DNA of 30,674 nucleotides from Bacillota bacterium (GCA_023391275.1 JAEWBE010000109.1:1-30674); one strand, 5' to 3'. Shown: positions 1-7,765, numbered from the stretch's first letter. The notes: generated by a model from the letters alone, not told the origin. Translations and numbers: made by a program.

Positions 1-539
1 GTATCCATGAATACCATCTGGAAGAAGATCTAAGCGTAGATTCCCGCGTCGTATGTACCGCCCGACTGCAGGAAGAAACCCTTGTAACCCATAATTCCGC
101 CCAGACCCGGTATGGAGAGCATCCCATTTAAAACGGAGCCTCCCGTACCAAGGTTGATGTTTCCACCGGAACCGCCGAACTGAAGGGCGAAACCGACCAG
201 AAAATAACCGACGGCTCCAACAAGGAACACCATAAAGTTCATGGTCATGGTATGGGCTGCGTTCTTGCCGCGGCAAAAGCCCGTTTCAACCATTGCAAAA
301 CCGCACTGGAAGAAGAAAACCATAAATCCGGTAATCATAACCCAAACAAAGTTTGCGCTGAGCTGTGCCTTATTGGTGGCGACCGCAACATCCTGAAGCG
401 TTTCGGAACCGGTTGCGGCAGCGTAGGATGCCCCGGTAGGGTCGGCGCCCGTGCTTGCTGCAAAAGCCGTAGCAGAAAGCAATACGGTTGCAATGATAAC
501 CACGGAAGCAATACTTAGAAATTTCCACAATTTTTTCAT
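1..539 (-). pseudogene. amt: Ammonium transporter Amt, N-terminal part, with in-frame amber stop; runs off left edge
   Basis: Ammonium channel of the Amt/MEP/Rh family in the cell membrane. The first 27 residues are a signal peptide (Lys-rich start, hydrophobic core, ending ATAFA), followed by the typical Amt helices with QCGFAMVETGFCRGKNAAH. The reading frame is broken by a TAG codon at 30-32, after residue 169. The same frame continues beyond it as IFFQMVFMDT, which is the next conserved Amt helix, so the gene is longer and goes past position 1. The stop is therefore a nonsense mutation, a sequencing error or a recoded codon; I see no sign favouring recoding. The ribosome site AGGGGTATTG precedes ATG 539. 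It lies 86 bp downstream of glnK on the same strand, the usual glnK-amt pairing in which GlnK plugs the channel when nitrogen is plentiful. Confidence 0.8.
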
Positions 540-625
540 ATCAATACCCCTAACTTATAATAATTGTAATCTAAAAAAGCATGCTTGAATTTTCTGTGCC
601 GCATCGCAGGAAATTATGCCGTTCA

Positions 626-964
626 TTAAAGTGCCTGGTCCCCGCTTTCGTTTGTTCTGATTCTTACTGCCTGTTCTACATTGTAAACAAAAATTTTGCC
701 GTCTCCGATTTCACCGGTCTTGATCTCTTCCGTTATTTTTTCAATTAATTTGGCAACCATTTCATCATGAACCACGGTTTCAACTTTTACCTTCGGGAGG
801 AGGTTAATGCTGAATTCAGTCCCTCGGTAGACTTTTTTTCTGCCCTTCTGGTTTCCGCATCCGGACACCATGGTGGTTGTAATGCCATGAATTTCGAGCT
901 GGTTAAGGATATCTTTTACCTCCTCAAGCTTTTCAGGTCGAATAATCATCTCAATCTTTTTCAT
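626..964 (-). CDS. glnK: Nitrogen regulatory protein P-II (GlnK)
   Basis: Small trimeric signal protein of 112 residues, the standard P-II length. It binds ATP/ADP and 2-oxoglutarate and regulates the Amt channel and nitrogen enzymes. Visible landmarks are the N-terminal KKIEMIIRPEKLEEV strand and helix, the T-loop from GCGNQKGRKKVYRGTEF to LLPKVKVE, the B-loop TGEIGDGKIFV and the C-terminal VRIRT. Aligned with E. coli GlnB, position 51, the uridylylated Tyr, is Phe here, so control by uridylylation at that site is not possible; Tyr46 is present. ATG 964 has the ribosome site AAGGAGA seven bases upstream. The gene sits directly before amt, which supports the name glnK. It is a close paralogue of the P-II gene at 1437-1775. 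Confidence 0.93.
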   Translation of the reverse strand: MKKIEMIIRPEKLEEVKDILNQLEIHGITTTMVSGCGNQKGRKKVYRGTEFSINLLPKVKVETVVHDEMVAKLIEKITEEIKTGEIGDGKIFVYNVEQAVRIRTNESGDQAL

Positions 965-1077
965 ATTCGCGTCTCCTTTTCAGATTAATATAAAAATAAA
1001 ATGCCGGTCCCGAAAGTTCGAAACCGACACCATTGCCTGTTACGTACATAAAATGATTGAATTCATGAAATAGAGAA

Positions 1078-1123
1078 TCAAAAAAGGTGCCGAAATCGCC
1101 TGATCGACGAATTCGGCACCTTT
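1078..1123 (-). terminator. Rho-independent terminator after the P-II/membrane-protein pair
   Basis: On the minus strand a 12-bp perfect stem, AAAGGTGCCGAA with TTCGGCACCTTT, encloses a 17-base loop and is followed by a T-run (CCTTTTTTGA). It lies 22 bp after the stop of the small membrane-protein gene and would separate that transcript from glnK-amt, which would then need its own promoter in 965-1077. Confidence 0.8.
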
Positions 1124-1144
1124 GCCTTATTGATATGTAAGCAC

Positions 1145-1447
1145 TTATTTGCTCTTTGTATGTTTTGTCTTCTTGAAATTATCCCAGGAAAATCGGGAAG
1201 TGGGTTTGAACACTTCTTTTCTCAGGTTCATCAGCGATATAAAATACCGAATGCCTAAATAAAGTACTGCAATCCCAAAAATAATTCCGGGAATCTGAGT
1301 GTTCAGCACCTGAAAGCTGATCTGGTTTACATAACTGTAAACCGAGAAAAACACGCCTGAAGCGCAAATTGCAAGCGCGACAACAAAGAGAATCGAAATC
1401 AGTACTTTCTTTTTTGGGTCTACCGCGTAACTGCTTTTAGATTGCAT
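1145..1447 (-). CDS. Small two-helix membrane protein downstream of a P-II gene
   Basis: I do not recognise a named family. From ATG 1447 the protein has 100 residues: a polar N-terminus (MQSKSSYAVDPKKK), a hydrophobic helix (LISILFVVALAICASGVFF), a second helix (PGIIFGIAVLYLGIRYFISL) and a basic C-terminal tail (FKKTKHTKSK). ATG 1447 is preferred over an in-frame GTG at 1462 because AGGTGAGAG sits about nine bases before it. The start overlaps the end of the P-II gene by 11 bp, so the two are translationally linked. Since P-II proteins act on membrane partners such as Amt, this could be a P-II-linked membrane partner; that is inference from position only. Confidence 0.75.
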   Translation of the reverse strand: MQSKSSYAVDPKKKVLISILFVVALAICASGVFFSVYSYVNQISFQVLNTQIPGIIFGIAVLYLGIRYFISLMNLRKEVFKPTSRFSWDNFKKTKHTKSK

Positions 1448-1775
1448 CGTCGCCACTCTCACCTGTTCTGATTCTTACGGCTTCTTCCACATTGTAAACA
1501 AATATTTTGCCGTCTCCGACTTCACCCGTTTTGATGTTTTGAGTTATTTTCTGGATTAATTCCGAAACAACTTCATCATGTACGACGGTTTCCACTTTAA
1601 CTTTTGGAAGGAGGTTGATTTCACTCTCTGTTCCGCGATACCAGTTTTTTCTGCCCTTTTGATGTCCGCATCCCGATACCATGGTTACCGTCATACCATG
1701 AATTTTCATTTCGTTAAAAATTTCTTTTACTTCTTCCAGCTTTTCCGGTCTGATAATCATTTCTATCTTTTTCGT
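1437..1775 (-). CDS. glnB: Nitrogen regulatory protein P-II, second copy, apparent ACG start codon
   Basis: P-II family protein very similar to GlnK at 626-964, with the same T-loop frame (GCGHQKGRKNWYRGTES to LLPKVKVE), the B-loop GEVGDGKIFV and the C-terminal VRIRTGESGDDAI. The first ATG in frame (1760) gives 107 residues and lacks KKIE at the N-terminus. Upstream of it the frame reads ACG AAA AAG ATA GAA ATG, that is (M)KKIEM, identical to GlnK. AAAGGAGG lies exactly eight bases before that ACG and too far (over 20 bases) from ATG 1760. A start at ACG 1773-1775 gives 112 residues, the same length as GlnK. Position 51 is Ser instead of the uridylylated Tyr. The symbol glnB is by family only. 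Confidence 0.88.
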   Translation of the reverse strand, partial: TKKIEMIIRPEKLEEVKEIFNEMKIHGMTVTMVSGCGHQKGRKNWYRGTESEINLLPKVKVETVVHDEVVSELIQKITQNIKTGEVGDGKIFVYNVEEAVRIRTGESGDDAI

Positions 1776-2213
1776 AACCTCAGCCTCCTTTAATGTATTT
1801 TATTCTGTCGGATCAGAAGCTGCCCCAACCAATTTATTGTGTTTCCCATAAAATTTTGTTACAGCATAATCTGAATATGTGGAAATGAATAATTGCAGAT
1901 TACGGTAATAATTATGCTGTTTATTAGCAGATATGAATTTCAATGAATAACAACTTGCATATTTGCACTCGTTTGATGGGAAAATAGCAACCGTTTCTGT
2001 TCCTTATCAAACATCATACACTAAAAGTTGAAAAAGTCAATCCTTTTTGTTCACAGTCTGTTAAAATTCATCAGGCTGGCTGTAAAAGTGGTAAAATTTA
2101 AAGTCTGTTTTGTCAGAACCCACAGATTTTCAATTGTGTTAATGTATTGTATACCGGGGAACCTTCCAGAATTTGTTATGGATCAGCATATCGATCGGCA
2201 CATCGCCTGCCGG
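1776..2213. other. Intergenic stretch, AT-rich, no gene seen
   Basis: This 438-bp gap lies between the start of the P-II gene and the end of the nitroreductase gene (both minus strand). I see no convincing coding sequence, RNA gene or strong hairpin plus T-run in it. It must hold the promoter of the P-II transcript; AT-rich candidates such as AATAAAAT near 1797-1804 exist, but no clear -35 partner, so none is called. Confidence 0.4.
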
Positions 2214-2732
2214 CTAAAAACGCTCATAAAACACGGTTTCCTCCAAGGGCTTGCGTAATTGGTCGTGACGCTGCGGGGATTGGGGAACGCAGGCTGCATA
2301 ACCAAGGAGCAGAATATTAGCAGGCTCCACATAAGCGGGAATATTGAATTCCTCCCGGATGACAGCAGGGTTGAAGGCGCAGATCCATACGCTGTCCAAA
2401 CCTAATTCAGTGGCGCAAAGCATCATGTGGCTGGTCACAATAGCCGCATCAATATCTGCCGAATCTTTCCCGTCATAAGAGCGGTGCCAGGACTCCCTGT
2501 GGTCGGCGCAAACGATCAGTGCAGCGGGTGCCCCAAAGGCTTTATAACCTTTTGCGATTTTGGCGAGGCCTTCCGGCGTTTGTACCACCAAAATTTTCTG
2601 AGGCTGGTTGTTGCATGCGGTGGGAGCCACACGCCCCGCTTGCAAAACCTCCTCGATTTTTTCCGGTTCAACAGGATTGCTCTGATAGCTTCTTGCCGAA
2701 TAACGTTTTTTTGCCAATTCTAAAAAGCTCAT
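2214..2732 (-). CDS. Nitroreductase family protein (FMN-dependent)
   Basis: A 172-residue flavoprotein of the nitroreductase family, which reduces nitro compounds, quinones or flavins using NAD(P)H and FMN; the real substrate cannot be told. Landmarks are RYSARSYQ near residues 10-17 (phosphate and ribityl contacts of FMN), APTACNNQPQKILVV near 36-50, and the C-terminal LLLGYA segment that closes the flavin site. The length is typical of the short subgroup. ATG 2732 has GGAGGAATGACAG before it. It stands alone, divergent from the APC permease at 2951. Confidence 0.88.
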   Translation of the reverse strand: MSFLELAKKRYSARSYQSNPVEPEKIEEVLQAGRVAPTACNNQPQKILVVQTPEGLAKIAKGYKAFGAPAALIVCADHRESWHRSYDGKDSADIDAAIVTSHMMLCATELGLDSVWICAFNPAVIREEFNIPAYVEPANILLLGYAACVPQSPQRHDQLRKPLEETVFYERF

Positions 2733-2897
2733 CTGTCATTCCTCCAATTTGTTACTGATTATATTATAAGTGCAAGATGCAGCTTCGATGCTCTTATTCA
2801 CACGATTTTGTTTTTTAATTTAAACATAAAATAAATGAATTATGCCGGTGCTATGACAGATAATGCTGAGAATCAACGATTCAACGAGAATTTATCT

Positions 2898-2925
2898 TTG
2901 AAATCAAGAAACAATAAAATAAAAT
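2898..2925 (+). promoter_or_regulatory. Candidate sigma-A promoter for the APC permease
   Basis: TTGAAA at 2898-2903 and TAAAAT at 2920-2925 are separated by 16 bases and lie 26 bp before the permease start. The region is A-rich, so chance matches are easy; this is a candidate only. Confidence 0.45.
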
Positions 2926-2950
2926 ACTATCGGAATATGGAGATAAAATC

Positions 2951-4387
2951 ATGAAGAAAAAAGATCAGGGGCTATCTGCATGGCAGCTTACCATGATGGC
3001 ATTGGGGACGGTAATCGGAGGCTCATTTTTCCTGGGCTCTTCGGTGGCGATTCATGCTGCGGGCCCATCTGTTTTAATATCCTTTGTGTTCGGCGGCGTA
3101 TTGGTTTATTTTATTCTTTTTGCCCTTTCCGAAATGACGGTGGCAAATCCGGATTCCGGCTCTTTCCGCACCTTCGCGTCACAGGCTTTCGGGAAGGGTG
3201 CCGGATTCGTCGTGGGGTGGGTATACTGGACCGGAATGGTTCTGGCAATGTCCAGTGAAGCCACAGCGGTATCCATCCTTGTACGCACATGGATTCCTAA
3301 AATGCCCATCTCTTTACTGGGGAGCATCATCATTATCAGTGTAACCCTTTTGAACCTGCTGGGCGCGGATAAGCTGAGCAAGCTGGAAAGCGGGCTTGCC
3401 GCGGTAAAACTGCTGGCAATCGCTTCGTTCATTATTATAGCAATTCTGCTGATTTTCGGCATGTTCGCAGGCAACGCGCCTGTCGGAACCGGTGCAGTGG
3501 TTGGTGAACCTCTGATGCCGGGAGGAATCAAGAGTATCGCCGGGAGCATGCTGATTGTGATTTTTTCGTATGCAGGCTTTGAAATTATTGGTTTAGCATC
3601 TTCAGAAGCGGATCATCCAAAAGAAACAGTGCCTAAAGCAATTAATTATACAGTTTTTCTTCTTGTGGGATTGTATATTATTTCTGTTGCCGTACTTCTT
3701 CCGTTGATTCCTACGGCCGACATCAACGAAAAAATGAGTCCCATGGTGGCCGCTTTGGACAGGCGCGGATTCGGATGGGCGGGAACAGCGATTAATCTGG
3801 TGCTGATTACAGCCATTCTTTCCACCATGCTGGCGGCAATGTTTGGGCTGGGAAGAATGATCCGCTCACTTGCTGATGAAGGTCTGGCCCCTGACTGGCT
3901 AAAAGATACAAAAGACATTCCTACGCGCGGAATCTTATTTTCAGGCGCTGCCATGCTTTTAGGGCTGGGAGTCGGCCTTTTACTTCCCAGCGTCTATCTG
4001 TTTTTAGTAAGCTCGGGCGGCTTTGCGCTGCTCTTCACTTATGCTGTCATTATGGCTACGCATATACGTTTCCGTAAAAAGAACGGCTGCCCGCCGGACG
4101 GCAAATGTCAGGTATGGGGTTATCCGTACACCTCGTTATTTTCATTGATTTTCCTGATCTTAATTATATTGAGCATGCCGTTTGTGCCGGGGCAGGAATC
4201 AGGGCTGATAGCCGGCGCCATTATGGTAGCTTTTTATGTGTTGAGTTATATTGCAATGAAGCTTTTTAACAGAAATAAAGGCACTTCCCATAATTTCAAA
4301 AATAGGACCGAAGTGAAATCAACCCTGTCGTCGGAGTTTTCAAAAGAACTGACGGAGAGAACCGATAAGGATAAAGACAAGCGCTAA
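2951..4387 (+). CDS. APC-family amino acid permease
   Basis: A 478-residue membrane transporter of the amino acid-polyamine-organocation superfamily. The first helix carries the unwound substrate motif as TVIGGSFFLGSS, followed by GPSVLISFVFGG and the E-containing SEMTVANPDSGSFRTFASQAFG loop typical of the family. About twelve hydrophobic helices follow, with FSYAGFEIIGLASSEADHPKETVPKAI in the middle (helix 6 region) and a charged tail of about 40 residues rich in Lys, Glu and Asp. ATG 2951 follows GGAGATAAAATC. The substrate cannot be assigned from sequence. It is convergent with the AI-2E-family gene, with only 4 bp between stops and no visible terminator in the gap. Confidence 0.92.
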   Translation: MKKKDQGLSAWQLTMMALGTVIGGSFFLGSSVAIHAAGPSVLISFVFGGVLVYFILFALSEMTVANPDSGSFRTFASQAFGKGAGFVVGWVYWTGMVLAMSSEATAVSILVRTWIPKMPISLLGSIIIISVTLLNLLGADKLSKLESGLAAVKLLAIASFIIIAILLIFGMFAGNAPVGTGAVVGEPLMPGGIKSIAGSMLIVIFSYAGFEIIGLASSEADHPKETVPKAINYTVFLLVGLYIISVAVLLPLIPTADINEKMSPMVAALDRRGFGWAGTAINLVLITAILSTMLAAMFGLGRMIRSLADEGLAPDWLKDTKDIPTRGILFSGAAMLLGLGVGLLLPSVYLFLVSSGGFALLFTYAVIMATHIRFRKKNGCPPDGKCQVWGYPYTSLFSLIFLILIILSMPFVPGQESGLIAGAIMVAFYVLSYIAMKLFNRNKGTSHNFKNRTEVKSTLSSEFSKELTERTDKDKDKR

Positions 4388-4391
4388 TCGT

Positions 4392-5564
4392 TTACTCCTC
4401 ATGCACTTGTTCAGAACGCAGTTTTAATTTTGCCAGTCTGTGATTCACATTTTCACGCAAAAGCGTATACAGGACGGAACAGATTGGAATATTTACAAGC
4501 ATTCCGACAACGCCGAACGCATTGCCGCCGATGGTAACGGCGGCAAGCACCCAGAGCGCGGGCAACCCGACTTTCGAACCGACAACACGTGGGAATATGA
4601 GATTACCTTCCAGCTGCTGGAGAACGAGAAAAAATACAACGAACCAAATTGCCTGAACGGGACTGACAATCAAAATCAGCAATGCGCCAACGACAGTGCT
4701 TAAAAAAGCACCCACAATTGGAATCAATGCCATAAGAGCCACAAATACGGACACGAGTAGCGCATATGGGAAACGGAAAATATTCATCCCGATAAAACAG
4801 AGCGTCCCAAGAATACAGGCTTCCGTGCATTGACCGGCGATAAAATTTGAAAAGGCGCGGTTTGTAAGGCTGCATAACCGCAGAAACGGCTCCGTGAATT
4901 CCTGCGGCAGATAAGCATACAAAACCCGCTTTGTCTGTTCCTGAAGCTTCTCTTTTTGCACCAGAATATTCATTGCAATTACAAAGCTCAAAATGAACGT
5001 GAGGGCGCCGTGGAAGACGTTTGTTGTTACCGCAACGGTAGAATCCACCAGCGCGCTTGCGAATTTTTGCCCGTATACCGCCAGCATCTGGCTGATATTG
5101 GCCCAGTCTATATTGATATCGCGAACATACTCGCCAAGATCCGGATAGTCTTTACCGATTCTGGTAAGATTGTCCTGTAATGTGTTAAAGAACGGGGGAA
5201 TGTTGTTGGTCAGGCTTGTAATTGTGCGGACGAGCTGAGGCACAACAATCAATAACAGCAGAGCGATAACACTGATCACAATCAACAGGGACAGAAGGAT
5301 GCTTAACGGCCGCCGCACCTTAGGCCAATTCTTTGCGCAGCGACGGTTCAACGGTGAAAAGAGCCGCGTTTCAACCTGCCGCATCAGAACATTTAAGATA
5401 AATGCCAATGCAAGACCAAGCAGGATGGGCTCAAAAATACCTCCCAGCATATTTGCAAGGTCAGGGACACGGTATAAGTTTTGCAGCCCCATGTAAAATG
5501 CAATGCCAAAAGCGATGAGCAGCGCAAGCTTTTTCATGTTGCTTTTATTAAGTTCCATATTCAT
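4392..5564 (-). CDS. AI-2E family transporter-like membrane protein
   Basis: Membrane protein of the AI-2E transporter family (PF01594 type; YdbI/PerM-like), 390 residues from ATG 5564 (MNMELNKSN). Seven or eight hydrophobic segments are visible. A polar middle region of about 100 residues lies between helices 3 and 4, and the conserved C-terminal half reads LMALIPIVGAFLSTVVGALL then QQLEGNLIFPRVVGSKVGLPALWVL, a strong family signature. An in-frame ATG at 5615 would add 17 residues, but AGGAAAGGA lies directly before 5564/5558, so the shorter start is preferred. Despite the family name, most members are not proven autoinducer exporters; ion or solute transport is also possible. Confidence 0.88.
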   Translation of the reverse strand: MNMELNKSNMKKLALLIAFGIAFYMGLQNLYRVPDLANMLGGIFEPILLGLALAFILNVLMRQVETRLFSPLNRRCAKNWPKVRRPLSILLSLLIVISVIALLLLIVVPQLVRTITSLTNNIPPFFNTLQDNLTRIGKDYPDLGEYVRDINIDWANISQMLAVYGQKFASALVDSTVAVTTNVFHGALTFILSFVIAMNILVQKEKLQEQTKRVLYAYLPQEFTEPFLRLCSLTNRAFSNFIAGQCTEACILGTLCFIGMNIFRFPYALLVSVFVALMALIPIVGAFLSTVVGALLILIVSPVQAIWFVVFFLVLQQLEGNLIFPRVVGSKVGLPALWVLAAVTIGGNAFGVVGMLVNIPICSVLYTLLRENVNHRLAKLKLRSEQVHEE

Positions 5565-5696
5565 TTCCTTTCCTGCCGGTGAATAGTTCTGTATGAATGC
5601 GAGATTGGGATTCACCTTACAAATCCTGACTATAAGCTAATCGTACACAGGCAAGGCAAAAAATATCATTGTTCGGCAGCCGCGGATTTATCATAA

Positions 5697-6887
5697 TTAT
5701 TTTACCTTCATAACTTTACGTACAACCCAGACGAGCGGTTTATAGAAGGCGCCTTCCATCTCATGGCTAACCGTTTTCAGTTCCTTCCGAATCGCTATCT
5801 TTTGCGGACAATGGCTTTCACATTTTCCGCACTCCCTGCACTGAGAGGCAACGGCAGGCTTTGCCGACAAAGCACCCAGGGTTTGCAAATAACGCCACCG
5901 CGCCGATTTGTCTTTCATAAGGTATTTGTCATTGTAACAGGAAAAACATCCGGGAATGTTCACTCCCGCGGGGCATGGCATGCAATATCCGCAGCCGGTG
6001 CAGGGAATTTTTGTTTTCTCCACCAGTTCTTTTTTTACCTGCTCGAAGACCATCAGCTCCTCATTTGAAAGGGAGTTCGGCTCCGCGTCACTGGCAATCC
6101 GGATGTTTTCGGCAATTTGCGCTTCGTCGCTCATACCGGACAGCACCACATTGACCTCCGAATGGTTCCATATCCAGCGAAGCGCCCATTCGGCAGGCGA
6201 CCGGTTTGCGTTATAATCCGCAAATGCCTTTTTTACCTGTTCGGGAAGATGTGTGACCAGTTTGCCGCCGCGTAACGGTTCCATAACAATCACGGGAATC
6301 CCCAGGCTAGCGGCAAGCTGCAAGCCGGATTTGGTTGCCTGATTGTTTTCGTCCAGATAATTATACTGTATTTGGCAGAAATCCCATGGATAGGCCTTTA
6401 CAATCAGCTCAAAATCCGTCTTGCTGCCATGAAAGGAAAATCCAATGTTTTTAACGGTGCCGGCAGCCTTTAACTTTTCAAGCCAGTCCATTACGCCCAG
6501 CCCGGCAAGCCGTTCAAACATAGATTTGTCCGTGAGCATATGCAGCAGGTAATAATCAATGTGGTCGGTCTGCAGTCTTTCAAGCTCTGTAGCAAAAATC
6601 TTTTTGGCGTTGTCTAATTTGTTAACCAGGAAGGGCGGAAGCTTTGTGGCGATATTAACACGCTCCCGGTAACCGCCTTTCAGCGCCTTCCCAAGCAGCA
6701 ATTCACTTTTTCCGTTTTGATAGATATAGGCCGTGTCAAAATAATTTACCCCTTTTTCGATTGCCTCATGTATCATATTAATCGATCTCGGCTCATCAAT
6801 TGAGCCGTTTTTTGTTGGCAGACGCATGCAGCCAAAGCCCAAAATGGAAAGGGATTCGCCGTTTTTACTGTTGATTCTTGTCTTCAT
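5697..6887 (-). CDS. Aldo/keto reductase with C-terminal ferredoxin-type 4Fe-4S domain
   Basis: A 396-residue oxidoreductase. Residues 1-280 form the aldo/keto reductase barrel, with the tetrad visible as Asp51 and Tyr56 (YFDTAYIYQNG), Lys82 (ATKLPPF) and His116 (YYLLHML). Residues 300-385 carry iron-sulfur ligands in CTGCGYCMPC, PGCFSCYN and CRECGKCESHCPQ, so electrons may be exchanged with ferredoxin rather than only NADPH. This domain pairing is common in anaerobic Firmicutes; the substrate is unknown. ATG 6887 is 25 bp downstream of the DsrE-like gene on the same strand, so the two are probably one operon. Confidence 0.93.
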   Translation of the reverse strand: MKTRINSKNGESLSILGFGCMRLPTKNGSIDEPRSINMIHEAIEKGVNYFDTAYIYQNGKSELLLGKALKGGYRERVNIATKLPPFLVNKLDNAKKIFATELERLQTDHIDYYLLHMLTDKSMFERLAGLGVMDWLEKLKAAGTVKNIGFSFHGSKTDFELIVKAYPWDFCQIQYNYLDENNQATKSGLQLAASLGIPVIVMEPLRGGKLVTHLPEQVKKAFADYNANRSPAEWALRWIWNHSEVNVVLSGMSDEAQIAENIRIASDAEPNSLSNEELMVFEQVKKELVEKTKIPCTGCGYCMPCPAGVNIPGCFSCYNDKYLMKDKSARWRYLQTLGALSAKPAVASQCRECGKCESHCPQKIAIRKELKTVSHEMEGAFYKPLVWVVRKVMKVK

Positions 6888-6912
6888 GTAAAATACTCCA
6901 ATCTTAACTTAA

Positions 6913-7257
6913 TTAAATTGTTATCAGCTTTTTATCTTCCTTGATAATTTCGGTTAATCCGTCTCCCCAATATTTCAGCTCAATTCCTAATCCGGCCAGC
7001 TCCTCTGAAACGCCCAGCTGTTCTGCGCATGCTTTACAGGCAGAGAAAATGACCCCCGCCTGCGCTGCAAGAATAATCTTCTCGCGTATCATTTGATTCT
7101 CTGCAACAAGTTTTGCGGTGGCGCCCCAGATAATCACAGTAACATCTTTCCACCAATAGTTCAGCTTGCTGTTCAGCGCGTACATTAACACCATTTTCTC
7201 CGAAGTTATGATGTTGTCATTTGTCCACAAAATATACAATTGGTTGGGTTCAGCCAT
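6913..7257 (-). CDS. DsrE-like family protein
   Basis: A 114-residue soluble protein of the DsrE/DsrF-like fold (small sulfur-relay or redox proteins). The pattern is a first strand QLYILWTND, a helix with MYALNSKLNYWW, a strand VTVIIWGATAKLVAEN, and a conserved cysteine pair region ISFSACKACAEQLGV-like (seen as FSACKACAEQLGV near residues 71-83). The Cys pair may be the sulfur acceptor or a redox pair; this is family inference. TCGGAGGAGAAAAC precedes ATG 7257. It is the first gene of a probable two-gene operon with the ferredoxin-type aldo/keto reductase. Confidence 0.82.
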   Translation of the reverse strand: MAEPNQLYILWTNDNIITSEKMVLMYALNSKLNYWWKDVTVIIWGATAKLVAENQMIREKIILAAQAGVIFSACKACAEQLGVSEELAGLGIELKYWGDGLTEIIKEDKKLITI

Positions 7258-7278
7258 GTTTTCTCCTCCGAATCTATA

Positions 7279-7311
7279 ATTATAAGTAAAAATTCACGGA
7301 AAGCGCTTTTT
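7279..7311 (-). promoter_or_regulatory. Candidate -10 box and CcpA-like (cre) site for the DsrE/aldo-keto reductase operon
   Basis: On the minus strand TATAAT lies at 7284-7279, 21 bp before the start codon. Directly upstream at 7298-7311 is GGAAAGCGCTTTTT, which matches 12 of 14 positions of the Bacillus cre consensus (TGWAARCGYTWNCW). Its position over the promoter spacer would suit repression by a CcpA-like protein. No good -35 box is seen. This is inference from pattern only. Confidence 0.35.
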
Positions 7312-7385
7312 AAACTCCGGGCAATCTTCACAGTATGGAATTGTGACTTTTGTCTTTCTAAAATATAATGCAAAATATGTAATAT

Positions 7386-7399
7386 TACAAGCGCTTTGT
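7386..7399. promoter_or_regulatory. Second AAGCGCTT palindrome in the divergent promoter region
   Basis: TACAAGCGCTTTGT carries the same AAGCGCTT core as the site at 7298-7311 and is about 88 bp from it, which is roughly eight helical turns. It matches 11 of 14 cre positions. It lies between the minus-strand operon and the cobalamin operon promoter and could serve either. Confidence 0.25.
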
Positions 7400-7450
7400 T
7401 GTCAAATCTTTATAATACGGAAAACAGGAAGGGAACTCAAAGCTTTCGGC

Positions 7451-7479
7451 TTGACAAGCGAACCGCGATACTTTACAAT
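7451..7479 (+). promoter_or_regulatory. Sigma-A promoter of the cobalamin operon
   Basis: A perfect -35 TTGACA (7451-7456) and TACAAT (7474-7479) are separated by exactly 17 bases. Transcription would start near 7486, about ten bases before the first stem of the riboswitch, which makes this the expected promoter of the whole btu/cob transcript. Confidence 0.85.
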
Positions 7480-7495
7480 GATCAGTATAAATTGA

Positions 7496-7652
7496 ATAAC
7501 ATATTTCGGTGCAGAAATGCTTAATAGGGAACAGGGTGTAACGCCTTGGCTATCCCAGTAACCGTGAAGCTGACGAATCGACTGATACCACTGCTGCATT
7601 AAGCGGGAAGGTGTCGAGGAGGATGAAGCAAAGCCGGTAGACCTGCCGTTAT
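7496..7652 (+). ncRNA. Cobalamin riboswitch
   Basis: AdoCbl-sensing leader RNA in front of the corrinoid uptake and synthesis genes. Conserved blocks appear in the usual order: TTCGGTGC (7503-7510), AGGGAACAGGGTGTAA with its pairing CGCC (about 7528-7547), CCACTG (7588-7593), AGCGGGAAGGTG (about 7601-7613), and the B12 box AAAGCCGGTAGACCTGCC (7630-7647). ATAAC at 7496-7500 pairs with GTTAT at 7648-7652 as the closing P1 stem. High cobalamin should favour the downstream terminator at 7725 and shut the operon off. Confidence 0.9.
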
Positions 7653-7724
7653 ATTTAGTTTCTTCTGGGGTTGAGAAAAGGCTATTATATTTATGTAACA
7701 CGATTCTATAGGTATATTAACTTT

Positions 7725-7765
7725 ATGCTCGTTTCCATCTGGAAACGGGCATATTTTGCTTTAAT
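7725..7765 (+). terminator. Riboswitch-controlled terminator (expression platform)
   Basis: ATGCTCGTTTCC (7725-7736) pairs with GGAAACGGGCAT (7741-7752) around the tetraloop ATCT, with one G-U pair in 12. It is followed by the T-rich ATTTTGCTTTAAT. It stands 73 bases after the aptamer and about 90 bases before btuF, the right place for transcription attenuation. The anti-terminator pairing was not worked out. Confidence 0.75.

Noticed and set aside
1005..1036. Hairpin upstream of glnK as a riboswitch or terminator
   Set aside because: GGTCCCGAA and TTCGAAACC pair poorly, with two mismatches and a two-base loop; not stable enough to call.
2028..2258. Plus-strand frame MKKSILFVHSLLKF before the nitroreductase gene
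   Set aside because: No ribosome site, overlaps the nitroreductase 3' end, and the product has no recognisable pattern.
7402..7701. Minus-strand frame across the cobalamin operon leader
   Set aside because: It runs antisense through the promoter and riboswitch, and its product resembles no protein; the RNA features explain the conservation.
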